DNA of 64,000 nt from Desertimonas sp963733085 (GTDB lineage: Bacteria; Actinomycetota; Acidimicrobiia; Acidimicrobiales; Ilumatobacteraceae): NCBI GenBank assembly GCA_963733085.1, contig CAVTBY010000005.1, forward strand, positions 300,150-364,149, given 5' to 3'. The position numbers and the translations under genes are program-made. Below the pieces are notes generated by a model. The model saw only the letters and a list, made by a program, of their open reading frames with translations, was not told the origin of the DNA and ran no database searches. Shown in pieces: positions 1 to 11,458 of the stretch (position 1 is its first letter; each line of letters starts with the position of its first letter).

Positions 1-785
1 GTGATCGGGTGCGCCGGGGCGGCGAAGTCCTCCGGGTGCTCCAGTGGATCGTCGTCAGTCGTGGGCAGCAGCACGTCACCAAGCTGCGCCACGATGCTGC
101 GCGGTAGAGGCGTCACCTCGAGCTCGACCGGCAGTGTGCCGAGCTTGCCGCCACCGACGAGGTCGATGCGGCGCAGGGCGAGCTCGACAGTGCGGTTGGC
201 GCCGCGCACGCGCAGCGTGAGTCCGGTCTCGGGCACGGGCAGCGGGGGCAGGCTGAGCTGGAATGCGCCGCGGGCGTCGGTCTTGGTCTCGGGGTTGGGC
301 CACGGGAGGCGTTGCGTCAGCTCGCCGGTGAGTTCGGGTTCCAGCGCGGTGACCGACACGTTCGCCGCGTCGGCGCCGTCGGGGTTGACCAGCCGGCCGG
401 CGATCGTCGGCGGGAACGACGGCGGCACGATCGGCACCAGCTCGCCGAGATCCTTGCCGAGGAAGTCCACGGTACGGAAGATCCTGGTGACGGCGTCGAC
501 CCGATCGGTGAACAGCGCCTGGATCTCCTCGGTGTCGATCTGGACGTTGAGACCGAGGTCCTCGAGATCGAGGCTCGGCACGATCCCCCTGCCCGCACCC
601 ACCCGGTCGACGGCCGCCTTGAAGTCGTCGACGGTCACCCGACGGCGTCCGGCGGCGGCCTCGGCGATCGCCGACGACACCGCCGCCGTGGCGAAGAAGT
701 CGCGGCGCCGCGCGTCGTCGAGACTGACCCGTACGTGCGACGAACGCTCGTCGACGTCCGGACCGGCGTCATCAGTATCGGACAT
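1..785 (-). CDS. Hypothetical protein with an Ig/carboxypeptidase-regulatory-like domain, partial
   Basis: The frame is open from an ATG at 785 to the window edge, about 261 codons, with the C-terminus outside the window. The N-terminal ~60 residues are charged and helical (SLDDARRRDFFATAAVSSA region). Residues ~120-235 include IAGRLVNPDGADAANVSVTA followed by a TDARGAFQLSLPPLPVPE stretch, which resembles the beta-sandwich carboxypeptidase regulatory-like fold that decorates surface or adhesive proteins. No signal peptide or membrane segment is visible. The forward-strand ORF over the same DNA is a compositional shadow. Function unknown. Confidence 0.6.
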   Translation of the reverse strand, partial: MSDTDDAGPDVDERSSHVRVSLDDARRRDFFATAAVSSAIAEAAAGRRRVTVDDFKAAVDRVGAGRGIVPSLDLEDLGLNVQIDTEEIQALFTDRVDAVTRIFRTVDFLGKDLGELVPIVPPSFPPTIAGRLVNPDGADAANVSVTALEPELTGELTQRLPWPNPETKTDARGAFQLSLPPLPVPETGLTLRVRGANRTVELALRRIDLVGGGKLGTLPVELEVTPLPRSIVAQLGDVLLPTTDDDPLEHPEDFAAPAHPI

Positions 786-917
786 GATCGGTCTCCTTCG
801 CTGTGCTGATCAGCGTGGTCGTTCCCGTCGAGACGAGCTGCGGTACCGTACGACCGACGCGCTCCGAGCGCCGACGAATTACGGCGTCATGGACTCGACG
901 GTTCGCGCCGACGCACA

Positions 918-1151
918 ATGGTGGTGGTGCTTCAACTCGTCGAGTACGGGGACCCGTTGACCGCTGCCGCGCGATCGGCGGGCGGCACAGTGAGCCCACT
1001 CCGGGCCGTGTACGACGAGCTTCGCGTCATCGCCGACCGACGGCTTGACGAGCTAGGGCCGCCGAGGCGGCCCCAACCGATCGCCCAACGCCGGCGCGCT
1101 GTGCAGGCGGGTGTGCCGAGCCGCCGCAGACGCGCATCCAAGCGACATTGA
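918..1151 (+). pseudogene. Possible remnant of an ECF sigma-factor N-terminus
   Basis: The 786-1236 interval has no convincing intact gene. One short forward frame includes LRAVYDELRVIADRRLDELG (from about 990), which resembles the region-2 start of large-family ECF sigma factors (typically VYDELRRLARR). The rest of that signature and all of region 4 are absent, and the tail becomes Arg-rich low complexity. This may be decay or chance. Confidence 0.2.
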
Positions 1152-1236
1152 CGGTGTCTGCGGTTCACAGCTTGTACCCAGCGTCGGTTTCGACAGGGCG
1201 ACGACATAGCCGTCGGCGGTACGTAGCCTCCACGCC

Positions 1237-2049
1237 GTGGCCGACATCGAAGTGCTCGGCGGCGGGATCGCCAACGCTGGAGCCGTGGTGCGCGAGGGCG
1301 ACCACGTACTGCGACCGTCGAACGTGCACACGCCGACTATCCACGCGTTCCTCCGCTTTCTGCGCGATGAGGGCTTTGCAGCCGTTAATCAGCCGATCGG
1401 CGTCGATCCGGACGGTCGGGAGCGGCTCTCGTTCATCGCCGGCGATGTCGCGGTCCCGCCATACCCGACGTGGGCCGAGAGCGACTTGGCGCTGGCGACC
1501 GCGGCGGCCCTGCTCCGCCGCATGCACGACGTCAGTGCCCGCTACGTCGCGCCGTCCTGGGCTACTTGGAGCGCCGAGATGGCCGACCCGCAGGGCAGCA
1601 ATGTGCCCGCCGCCGACCTCGTCATCTGCCACAACGACGTGTGCCTGGAGAACCTCGTCTACCGCGAGCAGGTCGCTGTCGGGCTGCTCGACTTCGACTT
1701 CGCGTCACCCGGCCGGCGTGTCCACGACCTCGCCACCTTCGCCAGGATGAACGTCCCGATCGACACCGACGAGGACGCGGCCAGGCTCGGACGGCGCGGT
1801 CCGTTCGAGCCGATGCGGCGCCTGCGGATCGTTGCCGACGCCTACGGCCTGCCGCCCGGCCGGACCGAGTTCTTGGACGCGCTCGCCGATGGTGTGCAGC
1901 GCGGCGGTCAGTTCCTGCAGCGCCGCCTCGACGAAGGCAACGTGGCGTTCCGTCGGATGGTCGAAGCGACCGGCGGCATGGCCAAGTTCGACCGGCGCCG
2001 AGCCTGGTTCACCGCCCACCGCGACCGGTTCGCCGACGCCCTCGGCTGA
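1237..2049 (+). CDS. Aminoglycoside phosphotransferase (APH)-family kinase
   Basis: A 270-residue protein of the APH/choline-kinase fold, transferring phosphate from ATP to a small-molecule hydroxyl; the substrate cannot be inferred. The catalytic loop HNDVCLEN is at residues ~132-139 (Brenner motif, catalytic Asp134). The metal-binding segment is LDFDFASPGR at ~151-160, where DFD takes the place of the usual IDWE/DFE. The N-lobe is short (IANAGAVVREGDHVLRP), as in small actinobacterial APH proteins. The start is a GTG without an obvious ribosome binding site. It stands alone on the plus strand. The antibiotic-resistance name is a family label only. Confidence 0.8.
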   Translation: MADIEVLGGGIANAGAVVREGDHVLRPSNVHTPTIHAFLRFLRDEGFAAVNQPIGVDPDGRERLSFIAGDVAVPPYPTWAESDLALATAAALLRRMHDVSARYVAPSWATWSAEMADPQGSNVPAADLVICHNDVCLENLVYREQVAVGLLDFDFASPGRRVHDLATFARMNVPIDTDEDAARLGRRGPFEPMRRLRIVADAYGLPPGRTEFLDALADGVQRGGQFLQRRLDEGNVAFRRMVEATGGMAKFDRRRAWFTAHRDRFADALG

Positions 2050-2204
2050 CCCGATCGGAACCGCCGAGGTCGAGCCCGTGCCACCCGGCAGGGCCTTCGG
2101 TCGCCTTGTCTGACGCCTTGCGGACGGGTACGTTGCTCTGGCCGGGCACCGCTCGGTGTTGCTCTGGTCCTTGGCGACGTCGATCGACCGCCATAGGAGA
2201 CGGT

Positions 2205-2963
2205 GTGAGTGCAGCACCCGGACTGGAGTCGAAGCGCCGAGACGGCGCTGACAGCGGTTCCACAACGGTACCGGACGGTGCTGCGGGACTCGATGGTCGA
2301 CGTTCGGGGCGCGTGCTCGACGCACCGCTCGGAAGCATCACGCGTCCGTCGTGGCGTGGACGCAGCCACCTGTTCGCACTCGTCGTCGCCGTGCCGTTGC
2401 TGGCCGTGATGTCGACGCGGGCCGACGGAGCCCGAGCGGGCGCCGGGCTGCTCATCTATGGAGGGACCCTCTGCTCGATGCTTCTTGCCTCGACGACCTA
2501 TCACCGTTGGGTACACACCGTGCGCTGGCGGATGATCTGGCGTCGAGCGGACCACGCGATGATCTTCGCCGCAATTGCTGGGACGTACACCCCTCTGGCC
2601 TTGACACTGTTGCCGACGACGGGGGCAATCGCCACGCTCGCCGTGGTCTGGAGCGCGGCCATCGTCGGGGCGACGATCAAGCTCGCCAACTGGCAGCGGG
2701 CGGACCCGGTGGCCAGGGCGATGTACGTCACCAATGGATGGGCTGGCCTCGTGCTGATCCCGGCACTCGCTGCCGCGGGTCTCGTGGTGCCGACTGTTCT
2801 CTTGCTGCTCGGCGGGGTCGTGTACACAGCGGGCGCGCTCGGATTCTCCCGTCGTTGGCCCACCCTCAGGCCAACCGTCTTCTCCTACCACGAGGTCTGG
2901 CACCTGTGCACGGTGGCGGCAGCGGCAGCCCACCTCGCGGCAGTGTGGATCGTCGTGGCATGA
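2205..2963 (+). CDS. Hemolysin III / PAQR-family membrane protein
   Basis: A 252-residue integral membrane protein of the HlyIII (TrhA/PAQR) family with about seven hydrophobic segments. Family hallmarks are visible: the SxxYH-type motif in TTYHRW, the RADHAMIFAAIAGTYTP segment with Asp and His, and the C-terminal HEVWHLCTVAAAAAH motif supplying the metal-binding His residues. Related bacterial proteins influence membrane lipid homeostasis. The start chosen is GTG at 2205 because ATAGGAGA lies just upstream; the frame stays open far upstream but that part is low-complexity. It is convergent with the catalase gene, with a palindromic repeat between the two stops. Confidence 0.85.
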   Translation: MSAAPGLESKRRDGADSGSTTVPDGAAGLDGRRSGRVLDAPLGSITRPSWRGRSHLFALVVAVPLLAVMSTRADGARAGAGLLIYGGTLCSMLLASTTYHRWVHTVRWRMIWRRADHAMIFAAIAGTYTPLALTLLPTTGAIATLAVVWSAAIVGATIKLANWQRADPVARAMYVTNGWAGLVLIPALAAAGLVVPTVLLLLGGVVYTAGALGFSRRWPTLRPTVFSYHEVWHLCTVAAAAAHLAAVWIVVA

Positions 2964-2990
2964 ACCTCGGTGTACTGCCGCCCGGTCTCG

Positions 2991-3051
2991 TCGCCGATTT
3001 GTGTCAGCTGGATGCGCACGTAGCGGTCATGCGGCTGACGCAAATCATGGC
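2991..3051. repeat. 61-bp palindromic repeat, copy 1
   Basis: Nearly identical to 24407-24467: 49 identical bases, then two mismatches in the last 12. Its arms are ATTTGTGTCAGC and GCTGACGCAAAT around a 25-nt centre; one arm base is mispaired in this copy. It lies between two converging stop codons, so a REP-like element doubling as a bidirectional terminator is plausible. Confidence 0.75.
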
Positions 3052-3112
3052 CGGCTGGCGGTAGAAGCGGCGCGCCGTCATGCCGCGCGGCCGGTGGTCG
3101 GCGTGCGTGGGT

Positions 3113-5371
<2,259 letters not shown>

Positions 5372-5660
5372 GCCCACCCTTCCCTTCCGTAGCGATCGAG
5401 GATTGCGGCTCACCGCGAATCAGGGAGTGCGATACCCCGTTCGGACGAGCCGGAAACCCCGAGCGGTCCCGCGTCGACGGAGCGGGCACATGATCGCCAG
5501 GGCCTGGTCGCCGCACGCCGAGTTGGCGGTGGCGGACGTCCGTGGCCGGCGTCACCTGTGCGGTCAACAGCGATACAACCGGTCCCGATCGACTCGCTGA
5601 CGGCTCGATCCGACTCGCGTTTCCGAGCCGGTGGTGACCGGGACGGGATACGTTGGCGCC

Positions 5661-5837
5661 GTGAGCGACGACGTGACGATCGAACCAGGCCAGCGATGGA
5701 TCGGCGAGGACGACGTATCCGACATCGAGATCATCCAGGAGGCTGGCACCGGGGCGTGGGTTATCCAGACGACGTACCTCTGGACCGAGGACTACATCCG
5801 CGAGAACTACCGGCTGTCAAGCGTCGGCGACGACTGA
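5661..5837 (+). CDS. Small acidic hypothetical protein
   Basis: 58 residues from a GTG at 5661 (an in-frame ATG at 5631 would add 10). The sequence has a plausible fold-like composition (VTIEPGQRWIGEDDVSDIEI, then WVIQTTYLWTEDYIRENY), is rich in Trp, Tyr and acidic residues, and has no signal peptide. It precedes the parDE operon. Not recognised. Confidence 0.45.
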   Translation: MSDDVTIEPGQRWIGEDDVSDIEIIQEAGTGAWVIQTTYLWTEDYIRENYRLSSVGDD

Positions 5838-5889
5838 CGTCAGCGGGCGCCCGCCGCAGGCGTGCCGCGCTCTGGGCCAGCCCAGTCGC

Positions 5890-5906
5890 TTGGCAAACAT
5901 TGCCAA
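5890..5906. promoter_or_regulatory. Inverted-repeat operator upstream of parD
   Basis: TTGGCAA-ACA-TTGCCAA is a perfect 7-bp inverted repeat about 30 bp before the antitoxin start. Position and symmetry fit autoregulation by the ribbon-helix-helix ParD antitoxin; the binding partner is inferred. Confidence 0.6.
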
Positions 5907-5935
5907 ACCGAGTAGGCTGCCTCGCCGTGTCAACG

Positions 5936-6160
5936 ATGAACGTTTCGCTGCCCGAAGAACTGCGCGCCTTCGTCGACGACCAAGTCGACGAAGGACGCTA
6001 CGGGTCCACCAGCGAGTACGTCCGCGACCTCATCCGACGTGACCAGGACCGCCTTCGGCTCCGCAACATGATCCTCGAAGGCGCCGCATCGCCAGTCGGA
6101 CCGGTTGCCGACTCGACATACTTCTCCAAGCTTCGAAGCCGCGTCCGCCCCGCCGACTGA
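5936..6160 (+). CDS. parD: ParD-type antitoxin (ribbon-helix-helix)
   Basis: 74 residues. The N-terminus MNVSLPEELRAFVDDQVDEG is a standard RHH strand-helix start, followed by YGSTSEYVRDLIRRDQDR, the classic CC2985/ParD helix. The C-terminus (VADSTYFSKLRSRVRPAD) is the flexible toxin-neutralising tail. A GTG at 5927 would add three residues. It binds the ParE toxin encoded 6 bp downstream and probably represses the operon through the palindrome at 5890-5906. Confidence 0.85.
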   Translation: MNVSLPEELRAFVDDQVDEGRYGSTSEYVRDLIRRDQDRLRLRNMILEGAASPVGPVADSTYFSKLRSRVRPAD

Positions 6161-6166
6161 ACCCGC

Positions 6167-6487
6167 GTGGCAAAGCCGGTCCAGCTACGCAAGATCGCTG
6201 CCGAAGATGTTGAGGCGGCCACCGAGCACCATCGACAAGAAGCCGGCGACACCGTTGCGGGTCGGTTCGTCGATGCCGTCGAGCGGGCCGTCACCCACAT
6301 CGGCAGGCATCCGCACAACGGGTCGCTGCGTTTCTCCTACGAGTTGGGCATCCCCGAGCTCCGGGCATGGCCGATCACCCGATTTCCCTACCTCGTCTTC
6401 TACGTGGAACGCGACAACGCGATTGAGGTGTGGCGACTCCTGCACACCCGGCGCGACATCCCAGCGACGCTCACCCGGGACGAGTAG
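6167..6487 (+). CDS. parE: ParE/RelE-superfamily toxin
   Basis: A 106-residue toxin partner of the upstream antitoxin. Family features: N-terminal KIAAEDVEAATEHHRQEAG helix pair, VDAVERAVTHIGRHPHNGS, and the C-terminal strands with FPYLVFYVERDNAIEVWRLL and the conserved LLHTRRD-type end. ParE members generally poison DNA gyrase, while other members of the fold cleave mRNA; this cannot be decided here. GTG start, 6 bp after parD, so cotranscribed. Confidence 0.85.
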   Translation: MAKPVQLRKIAAEDVEAATEHHRQEAGDTVAGRFVDAVERAVTHIGRHPHNGSLRFSYELGIPELRAWPITRFPYLVFYVERDNAIEVWRLLHTRRDIPATLTRDE

Positions 6488-6541
6488 CAACGAAGCACCG
6501 CTTGGAGCAAGACCCACGGCGGTTGGTGGTCGGGTTGATCC

Positions 6542-7282
6542 TTAGGTCAGCTCGTCGGAGCGGCCGGCTTCGATGCGGGACCACTGAGCGATGGGTCGTC
6601 CGTGGGTACGCCAGACCTCGGGGTTCTTGGCGTCACCCCAAGGCTGGGGCCAGCCGTCGGGGGAGTCCTCCCACGTCTCTTGGCGTCCGTAGACCGTCAT
6701 GTCCAGCAGCCCGTGGGTCGGGGACATGATCTCGACGCCGCGACCGCCGGTGTAGTACGTCTCGAACACCCGCTCGCCGTCGCGGACGTAGCAGACGAGG
6801 TGGTGACGCTGCCAGTCGCGACCCTCCAGGAGTTGCGCCGCCGTCTTCTCGACCGAGTACCACGGCATGTCCAATCCCAGGAAGTCCCGGTAGCGGACGC
6901 TCGCCTCGTACGGGCCCTTACAGAGCACGGCGTACGTGGCGTCGCGGGAGTGGATGTAGGACAGCTCGCGGACCTGGCTGTTGAAGAACGTGCAGCCCTC
7001 GCATTGCTCCGCGGCGGGTCGGCCGGGCCACCAGGCGTGGAAATACGCGATGAGCTGCTGGCGGCCTTCGAAGACGTCGAGGATCGTGATCGGTCCACTG
7101 GGACCGACGACCTCGATGGTGGCGTCGACCTTCACCATCGGCAGGCGCCGCCGCGCCGCCGCGATCGCGTCCCCTTCTCGGGTGTGCGCCTTCTCCCGTG
7201 CGAACAATGCTCCTCGCGCCTCCTGCCAGGTCTTTCTGTCGACCACCGGCGGGAGGGCCGGGCTGGGAGCTTGGTCGTTCAT
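6542..7282 (-). CDS. DUF899 thioredoxin-like protein
   Basis: 246 residues from ATG 7282, with GGAGGCGACT directly upstream. DUF899 hallmarks: VDRKTWQEARGALFAREKAH, LVEVDA-like strand PMVKVDATIEVVGPSG, LIAYFHAWWPG, the CEGC pair in EQCEGCTFFNSQVREL, and the C-terminal WPQPWGDAKNPEVWRTHGRP. The fold is thioredoxin-like, and the CxxC suggests a redox role of unknown target. Cytoplasmic, no signal peptide. Transcribed divergently from the VOC gene at 7525. Confidence 0.85.
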   Translation of the reverse strand: MNDQAPSPALPPVVDRKTWQEARGALFAREKAHTREGDAIAAARRRLPMVKVDATIEVVGPSGPITILDVFEGRQQLIAYFHAWWPGRPAAEQCEGCTFFNSQVRELSYIHSRDATYAVLCKGPYEASVRYRDFLGLDMPWYSVEKTAAQLLEGRDWQRHHLVCYVRDGERVFETYYTGGRGVEIMSPTHGLLDMTVYGRQETWEDSPDGWPQPWGDAKNPEVWRTHGRPIAQWSRIEAGRSDELT

Positions 7283-7524
7283 AGTCGCCTCCATCCATTC
7301 ATTGCGGCTGTTGCCCACCGTCGAACGGAGCCATACAGGATTCGACGTCGGGCGGCCGCGACCGCCGGCTCGAGGCATGCGGCCGCGCCGTTGATGCCGT
7401 TCGGACCGAGTCGACACAGGGGCGGCGCTCGGTGCAATTGTTCTGGCGCATCGTTCCTTGTGACGCGACGGTGTGATCATCCTGTGACGAGTACGTCCGC
7501 GGCAGAATTGGGTACGTGTACGCC

Positions 7525-7878
7525 ATGACTGTTACCAACGCACTCGCGAGTCTTGCAGTTCGCGACCTCGAGGCATCGACGAAGTGGTACGAGCGTCTTC
7601 TCGGCAAGGGGCGCCAGCCGATGGCAGAGGTTGTCGAGTGGCAACTCGAAGACGGAGGCGGCTTGCAGGTCTACGAGGCGCCCGAACGAGCTGGCCGAGG
7701 CTCCTGCACGCTGATCGTCAACGACATCGACGCGATCGCCGAGAAACTCCGCTCGTCCGGTCTTGTCACTGACGCCCAGCCAACGCGCGACGACCGTGTT
7801 GACACCATCATGATCAACGACCCGGACGGCAACTCGATCGCCTTTGCGATGCCCAAGGACCAATCATTGGCGCACTGA
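7525..7878 (+). CDS. VOC-superfamily (glyoxalase/bleomycin-resistance) protein
   Basis: 117 residues from ATG 7525 (a GTG at 7516 is also possible). One babab module pair: ASLAVRDLEASTKWYERLLG at the start and the C-terminal INDPDGNSIAFAMPKD. One canonical metal-ligand Glu position appears replaced in the short WQLEDGGGLQVYE segment, so a catalytic role is uncertain; many family members bind small ligands. Single gene. Confidence 0.75.
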   Translation: MTVTNALASLAVRDLEASTKWYERLLGKGRQPMAEVVEWQLEDGGGLQVYEAPERAGRGSCTLIVNDIDAIAEKLRSSGLVTDAQPTRDDRVDTIMINDPDGNSIAFAMPKDQSLAH

Positions 7879-7983
7879 CCTCAGCAGCGGGGATCGGCAA
7901 AGAGTTCCGCGCATTGAACGACGGTCGCTCGACACGACGTCGTCGATCATCAAGGCCAGTGGCGCCCGCCGCGTCGCGTTCTG

Positions 7984-8338
7984 CTACGGCACGACGCCGA
8001 AGAATTCGACGATCGACGCGATGCGCCCCTCGGCGTCGAGTTGGCCGAAGTCGACGCCCTCCCGTCGTACGGCACCGCAGCCATCGACCGTTGCCCAACT
8101 GAATCGGAAGTAGCGGCCGAACTCGTCGACTCGGCTGCGGACCTCGATATGACCATCGGGACGTTGCTTGTGAAAGGCGGCGATCGCTTCGAACAGGGCG
8201 TCACGTCCCACGATGGTCTCGTCTGGATCTGTGTAGATGCCGTCCTCAGCCCAACGACGCCTCGAGCAAGCGGCGACGAGAAGGCTCGTCACGCTCATGC
8301 CAGGCGCGCACGTAGTTCTCGACTACGGCGCTGGTCAC
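7984..8338 (-). pseudogene. NTF2/SnoaL-like protein gene with one frameshift
   Basis: Two frames join into one SnoaL-like protein. GTG 8338 encodes VVENYVRAWHERDEPSRRR, then after one surplus base near 8251-8256 (TCGTTGGGC where TCGTGGGC would restore SWAEDG) the frame continues EDGIYTDPDETIVGRDAL to the stop at 7984. The repaired protein has about 117 residues, right for the family. Whether the extra base is biological or a sequencing error cannot be told. Confidence 0.65.
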
Positions 8339-8408
8339 CGCGACCAACTTGGCGCTCTGCTGCAGCGGGTACGCGACGGCTTCGCGCAGCTCGAGCGGCG
8401 AGATCGGC

Positions 8409-8570
8409 GAGTTCGACCTTGATGACCTCATTCATCGCTATAAGCGAGCCGCCGCCGATCTGTGGAAGTTCTGCGGCTCGAGCGGGGGACTGTGGCTACG
8501 GGCTGCGAACATGCTCACTTACTTGCGCGAGCAGGGCGAAGAGCCGGACTGGTGGGCGAGCAGCGCGGCA
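8409..8570 (+). pseudogene. Unrecognised gene fragment (DLWKFCG / TYLREQGEEPDWW)
   Basis: A protein-like stretch, DDLIHRYKRAAADLWKFCG, followed by NMLTYLREQGEEPDWW, sits in an otherwise non-coding 8339-8762 interval. It has no clear start or stop of its own and runs by read-through towards the truncated CPBP gene. Composition suggests a real former gene; identity unknown. Confidence 0.3.
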
Positions 8571-8762
8571 GCGCCGCGACAGTCATTCCTGAACACTCCA
8601 CATCAGACCGCGTCAATACAGCGAGCGCCGGCGCGACATCTAGACCCCTGCGGATGGATGCGACCTGTGTGTCTCCGCATCGAGAGGTCGACGTCGGCGT
8701 GGTCGCCCCATTCCTCGCAGTATCACGTATTACGGACACGCCGAGCGACCGCCTCCTCGACG

Positions 8763-9353
8763 ATGTCTTCGGGGAATCGCGCCCGAACGCAGACGCTCGT
8801 TGGTTTCTTTGAGGAGGGGATGTTTCGCGCCATTGGTGTGACGACGTTCCGCCGCAACGGCTTCAGCGAAGGCAAAGTTGCGCTGTGGTCCTCGCTGATC
8901 TTTGGCTTGGCACACATCGCCAACGTCATCGGCAGTGTCCCCTCAGCTTTCGCCGAAGCAATCATCGTCAGCTTCGCCGGCTACTTCTTCTACCTCATCC
9001 GCCGTGTGTCGCGCTCGACCATCCTCAACTCCGTCCTTCACGGGTTGTTCGACTTCACGCTCATCACTGGCACGCAGATCATGCCCGAGAGTGAGGACGC
9101 CTACCCTGCCTCACTCGCTGGAATCGCCGTCTACGTCGTGTGCGGAATCATCGTGCTCATCAGACGTCACCGCATCGAACTACCAACGCCGTTGCCCCAA
9201 CCTGCCGCCCTCGTCTGCATCGTTCGCAGGACCGGCGGAGTCGAAGACGGCGGTGACATCCGCGCTTCGATGCATGCGTTCGGTGTCGGCTCGTTGTCGT
9301 TCGGCCGAGCCACTATGGCGTCGGCGGTGTCGATCGATCGTGCGAGCTTGTAG
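8763..9353 (+). pseudogene. Truncated CPBP-family intramembrane protease
   Basis: The segment FEEGMFRAIG carries the EExxxR motif and FGLAHIANV the FxxxH motif of CPBP (Abi) membrane proteases, followed by two or three hydrophobic helices (AIIVSFAGYFFYLI; LAGIAVYVVCGIIVLI). The N-terminal transmembrane half normally preceding EExxxR is missing: the frame upstream is low-complexity and then unrelated sequence. The C-terminal ~40 codons overlap the end of the convergent glycosyltransferase gene. Probably a remnant, though a short product is possible. Confidence 0.6.
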
Positions 9354-10395
9354 CTGTGAGGACCGACGTGTAGACGGCCTCATAACGTTGGCGCATTTGT
9401 TGCAGGCTGAACTCGCTGGCTCTCGCTCGGCACGCCGCTGGATCAAGTTTGATAGCTGGTTCGACGCATTCAGCCATCTCGTCCGCGTCCTCACAGATGT
9501 AGCCGCTGATCCCGTGCTCGATGATCTCGGGCACGGCACCTCGGCGGAGGGCAACGACTGGCGTACCTGCCGCCAGCGACTCGATGAGAACCAATCCGAA
9601 CGGCTCAGGCCAGTCGCTCGGGAACAGCGTGGCGGCAGCGCCTGCGTAGAACGCCGGCTTGTCCGACTCGCAGAGCTCACCGACGAAGTCCACGTTCGGT
9701 GCCTCTAGCAGCGGGGCGATCTCGCTGTTGAAGTAGTCGTTATCGGTCGGGTCGATCTTGGCGGCGATGCGCAGTGGCCAGCCGGTACGGGTCGCGATGT
9801 CGATGGCGAGGTCGGGCCGCTTGTCCGGGCACAACCGGCCGACGAAGGCGAGGTAGTCGCCGGCTCCCCGAGGCTCGACCAGGTAGGCGTCGAGATCGAG
9901 TCCGTTCGGCACGGTCGCCGCCCAATTGATGGGTAGGCCGTCGAGCGGTAGTCGCTGATGATCGCTGATCGAGACGAACGCGACGTCCGGATACAACGGC
10001 AGAATTCGTTGCACCTCGTCGATGTCCAGCCGCCCGTGCAACGTGACCACCATCGGCGTCCCAGCGAGCCCCGAGAACGGCAGGGCGAGCAGGTCGAGAT
10101 GCGAGTGGATGATGTCGAACTCTTCGGCACACGCAGCGACGTCCGACAGCATGCGCAGGTGGAGGTGTGGAGCGACGTTGGCCATCTCGTCGGCGTCCAT
10201 GCGCACGCGCAGCGGTGCTTTCGCCCCAGCCTCGAGATGTGCCGAGGTGCTCGACGTACCGGTGGCGAACAACGTGACGTCGTGGCCGGCCGTTGCCAAC
10301 GAATCACACAGTCCGGCGATCACTCGCTCGGTGCCGCCATACATCGGCGGTGGCACATCCTCGAACAACGGAGCGATCTGAGCGATTCGCATCAC
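9313..10395 (-). CDS. GT4-family glycosyltransferase
   Basis: 360 residues, two Rossmann domains (GT-B fold). N-terminal acceptor domain: MRIAQIAPLFEDVPPPMYGGTE with the Gly-rich loop. C-terminal donor domain: LAFVGRLCPDKRPDLAIDIA and the EPFGLVLIE Ex7E motif that binds the nucleotide-sugar. It most resembles small actinobacterial glycosyltransferases starting PPxxYGGTE, which act on cell-surface or soluble acceptors; the substrate is unknown. Start GTG 10395 or ATG 10392; the upstream gene's TGA overlaps this start, so translation is coupled. Confidence 0.9.
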   Translation of the reverse strand: MMRIAQIAPLFEDVPPPMYGGTERVIAGLCDSLATAGHDVTLFATGTSSTSAHLEAGAKAPLRVRMDADEMANVAPHLHLRMLSDVAACAEEFDIIHSHLDLLALPFSGLAGTPMVVTLHGRLDIDEVQRILPLYPDVAFVSISDHQRLPLDGLPINWAATVPNGLDLDAYLVEPRGAGDYLAFVGRLCPDKRPDLAIDIATRTGWPLRIAAKIDPTDNDYFNSEIAPLLEAPNVDFVGELCESDKPAFYAGAAATLFPSDWPEPFGLVLIESLAAGTPVVALRRGAVPEIIEHGISGYICEDADEMAECVEPAIKLDPAACRARASEFSLQQMRQRYEAVYTSVLTATSSHDRSTPPTP

Positions 10396-10589
10396 GACAC
10401 CAGAAGCTGTGCTGGGGAGCTTCGATTCGCGCTGGCTTCAGGGTCGCGGTACGGAAGTGGTTCACTGACCACAAAGCGCCACACGAACCAGGCGAGAGCA
10501 GCGACTAGCGCGATGGCGACTGCTAATGCAATCAGACGGACGAAGGTGCCGAGCCACAAACGTGACCTGTCCGCGCGATAGGGATACAT
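10392..10589 (-). CDS. Small single-pass membrane protein coupled to the glycosyltransferase
   Basis: 65 residues from ATG 10589: a basic N-terminus (MYPYRADRSRLWLG), one long hydrophobic helix (TFVRLIALAVAIALVAALAW), then a polar tail. Its TGA overlaps the glycosyltransferase start (GTGATG). A TTG with GAGG upstream would add a few residues. Not recognised; a membrane partner of the glycosyltransferase is an inference from the overlap alone. Confidence 0.55.
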   Translation of the reverse strand: MYPYRADRSRLWLGTFVRLIALAVAIALVAALAWFVWRFVVSEPLPYRDPEASANRSSPAQLLVS

Positions 10590-10834
10590 GCGGACAAGCG
10601 ATACCTCGCGTCCGTTCGAATCAAACCCGATTGGCCGCGTGTGAAGCTTCGTCCACGTGTCACCCCGAGGCGCACTTCGGTGACTGCGCCTGCACGAATT
10701 CGACCAGTGGCATGGTCGCCACACACGCGCGGTGGTCAACCGTGAGGTATGTGAGTTGCCCTCTGGATGACCACCGCGCCGAGGTGTCTCGTCGTCGCCG
10801 GGCAGGTCGGGGTTCGCCGGTGACGAAGGATCTG

Positions 10835-11176
10835 TTACCAGCCGAAGGGGCGGTAGTAGTCGTCGTAAACGCCGCGGTCGTCGGCTGTCAGCGTGATGGC
10901 CTCGTCGAAGTCGGGGGCGTCCTTGATCTGGTCCTTCGTCATTTGCAGGGCGACTGTCTGGTCGCGATGATTGACGGCGACGATGGCCCCCGCGGGAATC
11001 AGCCGCTTCTTGCCGAAAATCCACCACCCCGTATCGACGACGACGTGAGCCTTGTCCGTGTCAGTGGTGCTGGAGTCGATCTTGCCGATGCTCCCGTCGA
11101 TGGCCTCGGCGTCGTAGCCAACAACGTCGCTTCCGTTGCCCAGAGTGCCTTCGCGGTAAGTCCAGAGATTGCTCAT
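10835..11176 (-). CDS. PRC-barrel domain protein
   Basis: 113 residues from ATG 11176, preceded by AGGAGGATTTCG. PRC-barrel signature: LWTYREGTLGNGSDVVGYD, then AIDGSIGKIDSSTTDTDKAHVVVDTG and WIFGKKRLIPAGAIVAVN, followed by the acidic QTVALQMTKDQIKDAPDFD region and a YDDYYRPFGW end. Such stand-alone PRC-barrel proteins are common in actinobacterial general stress regulons; partner unknown. Confidence 0.85.
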   Translation of the reverse strand: MSNLWTYREGTLGNGSDVVGYDAEAIDGSIGKIDSSTTDTDKAHVVVDTGWWIFGKKRLIPAGAIVAVNHRDQTVALQMTKDQIKDAPDFDEAITLTADDRGVYDDYYRPFGW

Positions 11177-11458
11177 CGAAATCCTCCTAGTGAGTGGGTG
11201 ATGGCGGGCAGCCGCCATTCAGGTCGTACCCGGCGAGGCGCTATCTCGAACCCAGATCTTGAACTCGCCCACTGAAAGCGGGCATCAAACGGACGATCAC
11301 CAATCGCACGAGCGCTTCCTGCTCGTGGTCTCGCCTCAATAGGTCTGGTTGGTTGGTCGTGGGGTTGATCCATTTCGTAGCGCTCCACTGTTGCCAGTGT
11401 TCAATACGGTGATTAGGTGTTTGCGTGGCGTTCTCGGCGGGGTATGGAAGGGCTCACT

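Noticed and set aside
1237..2049. Antibiotic-resistance gene
   Set aside because: The APH fold covers many small-molecule kinases; nothing near it suggests resistance.
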